Assembly: GCA_021825785.1 (NCBI GenBank)
Contig: JAKAGP010000011.1
Coordinates: forward strand, 1-12,802
Length of the DNA stretch: 12,802 nucleotides
Reading direction: 5' to 3'
Source: Nitrospirota bacterium
Lineage (GTDB): Bacteria; Nitrospirota; Thermodesulfovibrionia; Thermodesulfovibrionales; JdFR-88
Shown here: positions 1-7,361 of the stretch, piece by piece
How positions within the stretch are numbered: position 1 is the first letter of the stretch
Layout: every line of letters starts with the position of its first letter
The notes under the pieces: generated by a model
Seen by the model: the letters and a program-made list of their open reading frames with translations, nothing else
Database searches by the model: none
Told to the model about the DNA's origin: nothing
Made by a program: the position numbers and the translations under genes

Positions 1-85
1 TGTTTTTAAATTTTGGACTTTTTTCTTAAATGAAATTACGAGGACAAAATCAAAATTATGCGCTAGAATCTTTCTCGAAGATAGA

Positions 86-97
86 CTGAAATTTCAG
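86..97. repeat. 12-bp perfect palindrome, possible operator
   Basis: CTGAAATTTCAG is a perfect inverted repeat in the AT-rich leader, ending 37 bases before the TTGACA -35 candidate of the operon. It could be a binding site for a dimeric regulator. In AT-rich DNA a 12-bp palindrome can arise by chance, so this is only a candidate. Confidence 0.25.
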
Positions 98-134
98 AAA
101 AACAGAAATAAAAAATCACTAAAATGATCTTTTC

Positions 135-162
135 TTGACAAGTTCTCAATTTTTAGTAGCAT
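135..162 (+). promoter_or_regulatory. Candidate sigma70 promoter of the respiratory operon
   Basis: A consensus TTGACA (135-140) is followed after 16 bases by TAGCAT (157-162), which matches TATAAT at four of six positions. Transcription would start near 169, giving a leader of roughly 100 bases before the ATG at 273. The leader contains a small CGGGC/GCCCG stem (182-186 with 200-204). The TTG of the -35 box also opens a long frame upstream of the copper-protein gene, so that upstream start is probably not used. The sequence before 135 is AT-rich and I see no gene in it. Confidence 0.45.
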
Positions 163-272
163 GGAAAAAAATCATGTGCTTCGGGCATCGATGCTTTACG
201 CCCGTTATCAGACGGAACGACAAGATCATGAATTTTGCGGAAATGACAAATCCAAGGAGAAAGGACAAGAGG

Positions 273-1082
273 ATGGAAAGGAAAGCAAGGCAAAAAGTGC
301 GCGGGACGTTTCCGCGGCAATTCAGCCCCTCGCAAGGGATGTGCGACGTTGTCAGGAAGGCCGTCTTGTTTACAGCGCTGTTTCTGGTCTTGGGACTTCC
401 TTTGGACTCATATGCCTACCAGGTCCGTGCGGTTCCAAACGGCGGGACTATCTCCGGCACGGTGATGTTTACAGGCTCTCCGGTCCCGAGGGACCCGATT
501 ATACACCCGACCACCAACATCAACTACTGCGGCAAGACGCTTCCGTCGCTTAAGTACCTGATCAAAAACAGAAGGGTCCAGAACGTAGTCGTTTTCATAA
601 AGAACATACAGGCCGGCGCGCCGGTCCCCAGGGTCGCATCCCTGGTCGACAACCTCAAGTGCGCATTTGTGCCGCACGTGGGAATCGGTTTCCAGGGCAA
701 TCAGCTTATCTTCAAGGATTCCGACCCCCTGTTCCACAACATCCACACGTACATCGAGAACCGCACCTATTACAACGTGGGCCTGCCTTTCAAGGGAGCG
801 CAGGTCACAAAGATACTTACAAGGGCCGGGCTGATAGAGATAACCTGCGACGCGCATCCCTGGATGCGCGGCTGGCTCTACGTTTTCGACAATCCCTACG
901 CGGCGCTGACCAATGCAAACGGCGAATTCGTCATAAGGGACGTTCCGCCCGGCACTTATACCGTCGAGGCCTGGCATGAGGAATTCGGGACGGTCGATCT
1001 GGGCAATGTGAGGGTAACCCCCGGAAAGACCACGACGATTAAAATCGATTACAAAAAAGCCAAACGCAAGTCTGAATTCTAA
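273..1082 (+). CDS. Secreted cupredoxin-like copper protein with carboxypeptidase-regulatory-like C-terminus
   Basis: Probable periplasmic electron carrier of 269 residues. A long basic N-terminus precedes a hydrophobic stretch (about 29-45) and a likely signal-peptidase site after SYA (48). The middle is a beta-rich domain that begins with an ISGTV strand. Candidate type 1 copper ligands are His155 and/or His158 (HNIH) with Cys192, His195 and Met198 (CDAHPWM). The last 70 residues (NANGEF...PPGTYTVEAWH) resemble a carboxypeptidase-regulatory/prealbumin-like beta domain. I chose ATG 273 because AAGGA sits seven bases upstream. ATG 339 is possible but has poor spacing, and TTG 135 lies in the -35 box. 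The stop codon is part of TAAGGAGG, the ribosome site of the next gene. Copper binding is inferred from motif spacing. The role as a redox partner of the following cytochromes is inferred from position. Confidence 0.75.
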   Translation: MERKARQKVRGTFPRQFSPSQGMCDVVRKAVLFTALFLVLGLPLDSYAYQVRAVPNGGTISGTVMFTGSPVPRDPIIHPTTNINYCGKTLPSLKYLIKNRRVQNVVVFIKNIQAGAPVPRVASLVDNLKCAFVPHVGIGFQGNQLIFKDSDPLFHNIHTYIENRTYYNVGLPFKGAQVTKILTRAGLIEITCDAHPWMRGWLYVFDNPYAALTNANGEFVIRDVPPGTYTVEAWHEEFGTVDLGNVRVTPGKTTTIKIDYKKAKRKSEF

Positions 1083-1092
1083 GGAGGCCTAA

Positions 1093-2532
1093 GTGAAAAA
1101 GACCGGAATTTTTCTTGTCTTGATTGCCTCGCTGTTCGTCTTGTCGATGGTGAAGAAGTCGGAGGCCGTGCCTTCATATGCGCGCCAGCTAAAAAAACCC
1201 TGCACGGCCTGTCATACCATATGGCCGAACTTAAACCAGTATGGCAGGCAGTTCAAGTTAAAGGCATACACGGATGCGTCTCCCGACTGGGGGGTAATTT
1301 CCAAGGACAGGCTTAATCTATTTTATGTCTTCCCCGTTTCCGCGCGGATCCTTTTCGTGCCTTACCAGCTTGAGCAGGACGCATCCGGCGCGACCCCCGG
1401 CGCGGGCAACCCCGGTTACGGCAATGGCGGCTACAACGCGAACTCTACGTTCCTCGACAACATGCAGTTTTTTCTTGCCGGCAGGGTCTACAAATATGCA
1501 GGCATATTCACCAGTATAGAGGGCACCGACTCAACAAACTTCTCCGTGGCGACCGCCAAGGTCGCCTTCGCATATCCCATTTCCGAGGGCAACACCCTGG
1601 GGCTGGTGCTGTTTCAGGGCCTGGCGACTTCCGCGGACCCGTTTGACAGCCTCGGTGGTTGGGACAGGGACATCGCGACCCCCGATTCCGAGGGCCTCCC
1701 CTGGGTGCTCAACAAGGGGTGGACTTATAATTTCTGGAGCGGCGGCAATTACGGCGCGGTGGTCCACGGGTATTTCCTTGGCAACCGGCTCTACGGCGCA
1801 ATCGGCGCCATGAGGGGCGGTGATGTCAAGGACGCGGACCTGCTTGCGGTAGGAGATCCTCATTTCATGCACGGTTTGGGGTCCAATCCTTTTTCCACCG
1901 CGGAGGGCACTACGGGCAACCCGTTTGGCTTTTATGCGCGCGCCGCGTGGGACCAGAAACTCTCCAACGGAGCCGTCACCTTCGGCGGCGCCGTCTATAC
2001 CGGGGAGGAAAAGGTGCTTGCCACCGATGGGGCAACCATCGTCTCCACCCGCGCGAACAGGCAATACATAGACGCCTCGCTTGAGCAGAATTTCGGTGAG
2101 GACCACCTGGTTGAGGCGAAGGCCATTTACGGATTCGGCCAGGAATCCGGGCTTGCGCCGCTCGAGGCGATTGCGGCCGGGGCCAACGGCACCCTGGGCC
2201 CCGCTGCCGGCGGCACGCTTGAAGACAAGAGAAGTTTCAACGGCGGGGCGATTGAGGCGGACTACTTTTACCAGAGGACCTACGGCATCGTGGGCCAGTA
2301 CAACTGGGTCACGAACTCCAAGGTCCAAATCTCCGATTTCGATCCGGCAACAAGCCAGCACACATGGCTTGTCGGCCTGAACTACCTGCCGTGGCTCAAC
2401 ACCAAGATACAGTTCATCTACGCCAATATAAGAAGCAATTACCTGCCCGGCGCGGTAAGCGCCGCAACGGGCGCTCCGCTTACCGCGGAGACCGACAAGT
2501 TGTACAAAGTCCTGGTGGACGTGGCGTTCTGA
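1093..2532 (+). CDS. Cyc2-like monohaem outer-membrane porin-cytochrome
   Basis: 479 residues from a GTG start with AAGGAGG (1081-1087) upstream. The signal peptide (1-25) ends at SEA. The mature N-terminus holds one haem c motif, CTACH (Cys37, Cys40, His41), in the setting YARQ..C..CHT..P.LN.YGR.FK. This pattern is shared by Cyc2-type fused cytochrome-porins and related monohaem proteins. The remaining 400 or so residues alternate short amphipathic, aromatic-rich strands with Gly/Asn/Asp-rich turns. The chain ends in Phe (VLVDVAF), as expected for an outer-membrane beta-barrel handled by the BAM machinery. Cyc2 proteins pass electrons from extracellular Fe(II) across the outer membrane. Its place next to a copper protein and an oxidase fits electron import, but the substrate cannot be read from sequence. 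Alternative: a haem-bearing porin with another role. Confidence 0.7.
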   Translation: MKKTGIFLVLIASLFVLSMVKKSEAVPSYARQLKKPCTACHTIWPNLNQYGRQFKLKAYTDASPDWGVISKDRLNLFYVFPVSARILFVPYQLEQDASGATPGAGNPGYGNGGYNANSTFLDNMQFFLAGRVYKYAGIFTSIEGTDSTNFSVATAKVAFAYPISEGNTLGLVLFQGLATSADPFDSLGGWDRDIATPDSEGLPWVLNKGWTYNFWSGGNYGAVVHGYFLGNRLYGAIGAMRGGDVKDADLLAVGDPHFMHGLGSNPFSTAEGTTGNPFGFYARAAWDQKLSNGAVTFGGAVYTGEEKVLATDGATIVSTRANRQYIDASLEQNFGEDHLVEAKAIYGFGQESGLAPLEAIAAGANGTLGPAAGGTLEDKRSFNGGAIEADYFYQRTYGIVGQYNWVTNSKVQISDFDPATSQHTWLVGLNYLPWLNTKIQFIYANIRSNYLPGAVSAATGAPLTAETDKLYKVLVDVAF

Positions 2533-2563
2533 GATAAAAGAAATCTGAAGAAAGGCGATTTGA

Positions 2564-4312
2564 ATGGCAGAGGTATCGGTAGGTAAGGGTCTGACAAAAG
2601 GGATCGTGAAATTCCTCGTCATACTGGGCGCGGGTTTCGCCGCGCTGTTCGTCCTGAAAGGAGTGCTGGCGCCGCCGACGGCGGACGGCTACAGGTTTTT
2701 CCCCGTCATCGGCAGCCGGGACTGGATATGGGTGGTCGCGCAGACACACCTGGATTTCGCGGCGTTCGTCCTTGGCGTTCCGATATTCGCCGTGACGATG
2801 GAGTTCATCGGATGGAGAAAAGGCGACCCGCGCCTGGACCGGATCGCGTACGACTTCGCAAAACTCTTCACGCTCGCGTACACCTTCACCGCGTTCATGG
2901 GCGCGGTCTTTCTTGTAAGCGTGCCCCTGCTCTACCCGAAGTTCATCTCCTACATGATGCAGATACTGGGCTACACCTGGTGGATTTACCTTGGCGTGAT
3001 GCTGGCGGAAGTCGTGGTCTGCTACCTCTACTTCTATTCCTGGAAGAAGCTCAAGGACAGGAAGGGGCTCCACGTGTTTCTGGGCGGGCTGCTGAACTTC
3101 TTCGGGTTGCTGCTGCTGCTCATCACAAGCATCTGGGTCGGCTTCATGACCACTCCCGCCGGCGTCAGCAAGACCGGAGCGCTTATAAACAGGTGGGCGA
3201 CAATACACACCCATATGTGGCTGCCCCTCACCCTCCACAGGTTCATCGCGAACATCGTCTTCGGCGCGGGCATCGCGGCGGCATACGCCGCGTTCAGGTT
3301 TATAACCTCAAAAACACCCGAAGAAAAGGCGTACTACGACTGGATGGGCTATACCTCTGCCACCATATCGATCGGGGTCTCGCTTCTGTTGCCCGGGGTG
3401 GGCTATCTGCTTGGGGTGGAGATATATTCCTTCAACGAGCAAATGGGCATCCAGCTCATGGGTGGGTTTTTTGCCTGGCTCTGGGTCATGCAGGCGATGC
3501 TCATAGGGGCGATACTCTTCTTCATCAACTACTACCTGTGGATATCACTGCATAAGATGCCCGGTGGCGAGCGGTACTACGGGCAGGTGAAATACCTGTT
3601 CATCGTTGTGCTGCTGGGCTATGTCATATGGATCACGCCGCATGACATAGCCCTCTCCCTCTCGGAGGCCAGGAGGATCGGCGCGTATCACCCGGTGCTT
3701 GGCAAGCTTGGCGTCATGGCGGCCAAGAACACCGCCGTCATACTCTCCTATCTGGCCACCTTTCTCTCCTTTTCGATCTTCCGGATGAGCAACAAGGAGC
3801 CGGTCGTACCCTGGGCGAAGGCGGGCCGCGTGCTAAAGGCGCTGATCATAACCGTCTCCACAGGCGGCGTGCTTTTCCTGGGGGTGCTGGGTTACACCGT
3901 CTCCGCGGAAGTCCGGGTGGGCGTTCTCTCCCCCATACAGTTCAGCCTATTCTTCATTGCGATCCTGGCCCTTTTCCTCCTGGATTTCTTCATGTACAGG
4001 GGCGCAAGGATAATCGGAGAGCCGCGCTGGGGGCAGATGCCTGAACGCTCCCAGTACGCGCTCATCGCCATAACCGTTACTTTCACATGGCTCATGGGGA
4101 TGCTGGGCTACATGAGGGCCGGCGCAAGGCAGTACTGGCACGTCTACGGCATCATGATGAACAAGGCCCCTGACGCATACCTGCCCACCGCCGGTGTCGC
4201 CTCCATCATAGTCACCATCACGACCCTGCTGTTTTTGCTGATGGTCGCTTTTGTATTCTGGAGCATAATGAGACTGGAGAAGTTCTCGGAGCGGAGGGTG
4301 ACCGGGCAATGA
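2564..4312 (+). CDS. CydA-like (cytochrome bd superfamily) oxidase subunit without CydB
   Basis: 582 residues with about 14 hydrophobic helices (first at 15-37, last at 545-570), more than the nine usual in CydA. CydA-like features are His62 in the second helix (counterpart of the N-terminal haem ligand), Glu149 in LAEVVV, His170, and GFMTTPAG (193-200), which resembles the NSWMQTPVG region. Further His residues (215, 217, 225, 360) could bind haem or metal. I see no long Q-loop: the loops after helices 6 and 7 are short. I also see no GRQPW motif. This suggests a donor other than quinol. Divergent CydA relatives associated with c-type cytochromes are known from Nitrospirota. AAAGG lies eight bases before the ATG. 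The stop overlaps the next start (ATGA), so the two are translationally coupled. Oxygen reductase is the likely activity. NO reduction or a purely structural haem carrier remain possible. Confidence 0.75.
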   Translation: MAEVSVGKGLTKGIVKFLVILGAGFAALFVLKGVLAPPTADGYRFFPVIGSRDWIWVVAQTHLDFAAFVLGVPIFAVTMEFIGWRKGDPRLDRIAYDFAKLFTLAYTFTAFMGAVFLVSVPLLYPKFISYMMQILGYTWWIYLGVMLAEVVVCYLYFYSWKKLKDRKGLHVFLGGLLNFFGLLLLLITSIWVGFMTTPAGVSKTGALINRWATIHTHMWLPLTLHRFIANIVFGAGIAAAYAAFRFITSKTPEEKAYYDWMGYTSATISIGVSLLLPGVGYLLGVEIYSFNEQMGIQLMGGFFAWLWVMQAMLIGAILFFINYYLWISLHKMPGGERYYGQVKYLFIVVLLGYVIWITPHDIALSLSEARRIGAYHPVLGKLGVMAAKNTAVILSYLATFLSFSIFRMSNKEPVVPWAKAGRVLKALIITVSTGGVLFLGVLGYTVSAEVRVGVLSPIQFSLFFIAILALFLLDFFMYRGARIIGEPRWGQMPERSQYALIAITVTFTWLMGMLGYMRAGARQYWHVYGIMMNKAPDAYLPTAGVASIIVTITTLLFLLMVAFVFWSIMRLEKFSERRVTGQ

Positions 4313-4836
4313 AAAAAGGCGTCCTGAAACTGGCCCTCATCGTGATAGTGCTCAATCTGGTTTTCGTGTATATCGGTCTTGAGTATCTTCCGCAGTCCGA
4401 ATCGAAGCCGCCCAAGACGATAGTGCTGAAGCCTGGAATCTCCCAGGCGGACCTCGTGGCGATCGGCGAAAAGATAGTCTTCGGGAAAGGGCAGTGCATG
4501 GTCTGCCACAGCGAGCAGCCCTCCACGACGGAACGCGCGCCGGCCATGTCCACCATAGGCGCCGAGATCGCCAGGGAGGCAAAGGCGCGCGGCATACCCC
4601 CGGAGCAGCAGCTTTTCGAGGCGCTGGTCAACCCGGGGGCGTACGTTGTAAAGGGATTTGAAAACATAATGCCCCCCGCGAACCAGCCCCCCACGTCGCT
4701 TACAGACGGGGAGATCATCGCGGTGGCCGCCTATCTGCAGAGCCAGGGGGCCTCGGTGACGGTCTCCTATCCCGGTTCCGTCCCGCTTCTGAAGGCGCAA
4801 GAGCAGAAGGCTGCCCAGGCGGGGGCGTACAAATGA
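4309..4836 (+). CDS. Membrane-anchored monohaem cytochrome c
   Basis: 175 residues. An uncleaved N-terminal helix (7-27, KLALIVIVLNLVFVYIGLEYL) anchors a periplasmic class I-like cytochrome c domain. The haem c motif is CMVCH (Cys63, Cys66, His67). Met121 in the IMPP segment is the likely sixth ligand. The C-terminal helix (DGEIIAVAAYLQSQ, 133-146) is typical of the fold. The ATG overlaps the TGA of the CydA-like gene, and GGAGGG sits ten bases upstream inside that gene, so the two are almost certainly made together. It is the obvious candidate for the direct electron donor to the oxidase. It is too short to be a fused CydB substitute. Confidence 0.85.
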   Translation: MKKGVLKLALIVIVLNLVFVYIGLEYLPQSESKPPKTIVLKPGISQADLVAIGEKIVFGKGQCMVCHSEQPSTTERAPAMSTIGAEIAREAKARGIPPEQQLFEALVNPGAYVVKGFENIMPPANQPPTSLTDGEIIAVAAYLQSQGASVTVSYPGSVPLLKAQEQKAAQAGAYK

Positions 4837-4919
4837 AACAGGAAATGAGAGCGCCTGAAATGAAAAACACAATCTTGACCAAGAAACGGCCCGGCGCCGC
4901 CACAGGAGGACCCCGGTAA
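4833..4919 (+). CDS. Possible 28-residue small ORF bridging two cytochrome genes
   Basis: An ATG overlaps the preceding stop (ATGA at 4833-4836) and the frame ends in a TAA that shares its last base with the next start (TAATG, 4917-4921). It exactly fills the only sizeable gap (82 bases) in this part of the operon. The product (MKQEMRAPEMKNTILTKKRP...) is basic and hydrophilic with no membrane helix, so it is unlike the CydX subunit of classical bd oxidases. It has no clear ribosome site of its own and contains the next gene's AGGAGGA (4904-4910). It may be a leader that keeps ribosomes moving through the junction, or chance. Confidence 0.25.
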   Translation: MKQEMRAPEMKNTILTKKRPGAATGGPR

Positions 4920-5722
4920 TGCACTACATATTCCCCGCGCTTGCCATTATCGGGCTTGCAATCGCCATCCTTGCGGCCCTCAGGAAATCGCCGTTTTTCA
5001 ATTACCTGGGCATCCTGCTGGCAATCTACGCAGGGCTGAAGAGCCTGTCTCTCATCATGCCCCCGCTGCCGTCGCAGGTCGTCCATATGTACATGGTCGT
5101 CGCCGTTTTGACCTTTCTCATCTATTTTTCAATCAGCGAGGAGACCTTTCACGCGTTCCTGCGGCCGATAAGGACCGTACTCGCCGATGACGATAAAAAG
5201 GCCCTGCGAGTGGCCATCGTGTACATATTCATCCCTCTGCTGGCCGCCTATATCGCCTATTCCGGCGTCTCTCCGTCGTTTACCCCCCCGGTCAGCCCGA
5301 GGATATCACATCCGGAGCCGCCGATGCAGATGACCTTCAAGGGCCAGACCATAAAGATACTCGGCCTGCAAAACCCATTGCGCCAGGACACCGCGAACTT
5401 CGGCAAATACGTGGAGGCGGGCAAGAAGGTTTACTACCAGAACTGCTTTTTCTGCCACGGCGACGGCCTCAACGGCAAGGGCATCTTCGCGGACGCCTTC
5501 AACCCGCCGCCTCCTCCGTTTATGGGAACGGACACGATAGCACAGTTGCCGGAGTCCTACGTTTTCTGGAGGGTGGCAAAGGGATGGACGGCGCTGCCGC
5601 CGGGCTCCCATCCATGGGACTCCGCCATGCCGGAATTCGAGAATTTTTTGGACCAGAATTCCATCTGGGAGGCGAGCATGTTCATATATTACGCGAGCGG
5701 GAATAAACCCAGGACATTCTAA
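4919..5722 (+). CDS. Four-helix membrane protein with periplasmic cytochrome c domain
   Basis: 267 residues. Hydrophobic segments at about 3-21, 27-47, 54-72 and 97-115 form a membrane domain. A Pro-rich linker (about 118-136) follows, then a cytochrome c domain with CFFCH (Cys176, Cys179, His180) and a probable axial Met237 in AMPEF. The HGDGLNGKGIFA segment after the haem site is typical of small bacterial cytochromes c. The start is fixed by AGGAGGA eight bases upstream. No family name is certain for the membrane part. Because CydB is absent, this protein is the best candidate for a second integral subunit of the CydA-like complex, bringing its own haem c. That pairing is inference from gene order. 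Confidence 0.8.
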   Translation: MHYIFPALAIIGLAIAILAALRKSPFFNYLGILLAIYAGLKSLSLIMPPLPSQVVHMYMVVAVLTFLIYFSISEETFHAFLRPIRTVLADDDKKALRVAIVYIFIPLLAAYIAYSGVSPSFTPPVSPRISHPEPPMQMTFKGQTIKILGLQNPLRQDTANFGKYVEAGKKVYYQNCFFCHGDGLNGKGIFADAFNPPPPPFMGTDTIAQLPESYVFWRVAKGWTALPPGSHPWDSAMPEFENFLDQNSIWEASMFIYYASGNKPRTF

Positions 5723-5726
5723 ATCA

Positions 5727-7349
5727 ATGATAAAAAACATGAAAAAAAACAATATCCACCTCGTTCAGTTTCTCATTCTCTCCTATCTGGTCTTGCTGCT
5801 GCCCGTAAGCGCATGGCCGCAGGACAAGGGCAAGGCAATTTACGACAAGTGGTGCTCGCAGTGCCACGGGGTCGACGGCAAGGGCGACGGCTACGCGGCG
5901 AATTTCGTCTTCCCGAAGCCGAGGGATTTCACCACCGGCACGTTTAAATACCTGACGGTCCCCACCGGCTATCCCACAACCGATGCCGCAATCGCGAAGA
6001 TCATCAGAGACGGCAACCCCGGCACGTCCATGCCGCCATGGAAGCGGTTCAGCGACGCGGACGTAAGCGCGCTTGTGCAATACATCAAGAAGTTCTCCCC
6101 TCCGGACGTCTGGTCGGTTACAGGCACGCCGATAAAGGTTGGCAAGCCGCCCGCCAAAAGCGCCAAGCTTCTTGCCATGGGCAAGCAGCTCTACAAGAAG
6201 GCCAAGTGCTGGGAATGCCACGGCCTGGCCGGCAGGGGCGACGGAATAAAAGGCTGGCAGCCCAAGTTCAGGGACGACTGGCACAACAAGATATATCCCG
6301 CGGACCAGACGGAGCCCTGGAGTTACATCGATGGCTCGTCGCTGAAAGCCATATATCTGACGGTAACCGCGGGCATAGGCGGCACGCCGATGACCTCCTA
6401 CGGAGACACCCTCAACGATCAGCAGAGGTGGGCACTGGCCTACTACGTCCAGTCGGAGCAGCTTAAAAGGTACCTGGGCATTACTATCAAGGTGGCAAGG
6501 GTCAGGGCGCTGCCAACATCGACGACCGATCCCGTCTGGAACAAGGTCCCCTACCTGGATATCCCGATGGCGGGGCAGATCATGTTCCACCCGAGAAATT
6601 TCACGCCGCTCATCAACAACGTCAGGGTCAGGGGGGTGTACACGGACTCCGCCCTGGAGGTCATGCTCACATGGACATGCAAGCAGGCAAGCTTCCTGAG
6701 CCCTGCCGTGATCGCCAACGCGGCTGCAGCATCGGGCGGAGCCGGCGCCCCCGGACCGGCGGGAGGGGCTCCCCCATCTGACCCCGCGGCTGCTGGCGGC
6801 GGCGCGCCGGGCATCGGCAACGCCGCGGGGATTACAAACGCCGTTGTGTACCCCGACGGGGCACGCCTCCAGTTTCCGTCGAAGGTCACCCCGGGCGTGA
6901 AACCGTATTTCTTCGGAGGCGACAGCACGAACCCCGTCAATATCTGGTGGTGGAAGGTCTCGGACAAGGACCGCGCGGTGGAATGGATCGGCTCCGGGCC
7001 TGCCAATCTTGCTGAGCAGGCCAGACAGGACGTTCAGGTGATAGAGAGCTTCAAGGACGGCCAGTACAGGGTGATCTTCAAGCGGGCCCTGGACACCGGA
7101 GGCAAGGACGACACGGTCTTCAAGGTCGGGGAGTTCATGCCTTTCTCTATCACCGTGTATGACGGAAGAAACGGAGAACACGGCAATAAGGGCACGGTAT
7201 CGGACTGGTACTACATGGTCCTGATACCAAAGACGCCCCTCAAGGTATATGTGCTGCCGCCGGTAGTGTTCATTATCGTTCTTTTGATAGGCATCGCCCT
7301 GCACAAGGCGTCAAAAAAAGGGGCGTTAAAAAAAGGGCCCTCGGCCTGA
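5727..7349 (+). CDS. Di-haem cytochrome c fused to ethylbenzene-dehydrogenase gamma/NxrC-like haem b domain, C-terminally anchored
   Basis: 540 residues. The signal peptide is about 1-29. The first cytochrome c domain has CSQCH (Cys43, Cys46, His47) and probable axial Met102 (SMPPW). The second has CWECH (Cys161, Cys164, His165) and probable Met222 (TPMTSYG). Residues 255-500 resemble the haem-b-binding gamma subunit of type II DMSO-reductase-family enzymes (ethylbenzene dehydrogenase gamma, NxrC). They carry the TDPVWNKVPYLDIP opening, GGDSTNPVNIWWWK (397-410) and a closing DWYYMVL strand. An Ala/Gly/Pro-rich insert (331-370) splits this domain. A helix at 507-526 with a basic tail anchors it to the inner membrane. 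The start is ATG 5727 or ATG 5739, and neither has a clear ribosome site. It could relay electrons between a periplasmic donor and the oxidase. No molybdopterin catalytic subunit is present here. Confidence 0.8.
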   Translation: MIKNMKKNNIHLVQFLILSYLVLLLPVSAWPQDKGKAIYDKWCSQCHGVDGKGDGYAANFVFPKPRDFTTGTFKYLTVPTGYPTTDAAIAKIIRDGNPGTSMPPWKRFSDADVSALVQYIKKFSPPDVWSVTGTPIKVGKPPAKSAKLLAMGKQLYKKAKCWECHGLAGRGDGIKGWQPKFRDDWHNKIYPADQTEPWSYIDGSSLKAIYLTVTAGIGGTPMTSYGDTLNDQQRWALAYYVQSEQLKRYLGITIKVARVRALPTSTTDPVWNKVPYLDIPMAGQIMFHPRNFTPLINNVRVRGVYTDSALEVMLTWTCKQASFLSPAVIANAAAASGGAGAPGPAGGAPPSDPAAAGGGAPGIGNAAGITNAVVYPDGARLQFPSKVTPGVKPYFFGGDSTNPVNIWWWKVSDKDRAVEWIGSGPANLAEQARQDVQVIESFKDGQYRVIFKRALDTGGKDDTVFKVGEFMPFSITVYDGRNGEHGNKGTVSDWYYMVLIPKTPLKVYVLPPVVFIIVLLIGIALHKASKKGALKKGPSA

Positions 7350-7361
7350 TCGGCGGCAAGC

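Noticed and set aside
135..272. N-terminal extension of the copper-protein gene from TTG 135
   Set aside because: It would put 46 residues ahead of the well-placed ATG 273 and its ribosome site, and the TTG is the -35 box of a likely promoter.
1531..2622. 363-codon - strand frame opposite the porin-cytochrome
   Set aside because: It is antisense to a well-supported gene, has no recognisable motif, and runs into the start of the next gene.
4309..5722. Reading either membrane cytochrome as a CydB homologue
   Set aside because: Both carry c-type haem motifs and too few helices for CydB, and no CydB motif is visible.
5724..7304. 526-codon open frame on the - strand opposite the di-haem fusion gene
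   Set aside because: It mirrors a gene with clear haem motifs on the + strand, its own translation shows no domain or signal, and long antisense frames are expected in GC-rich coding DNA.
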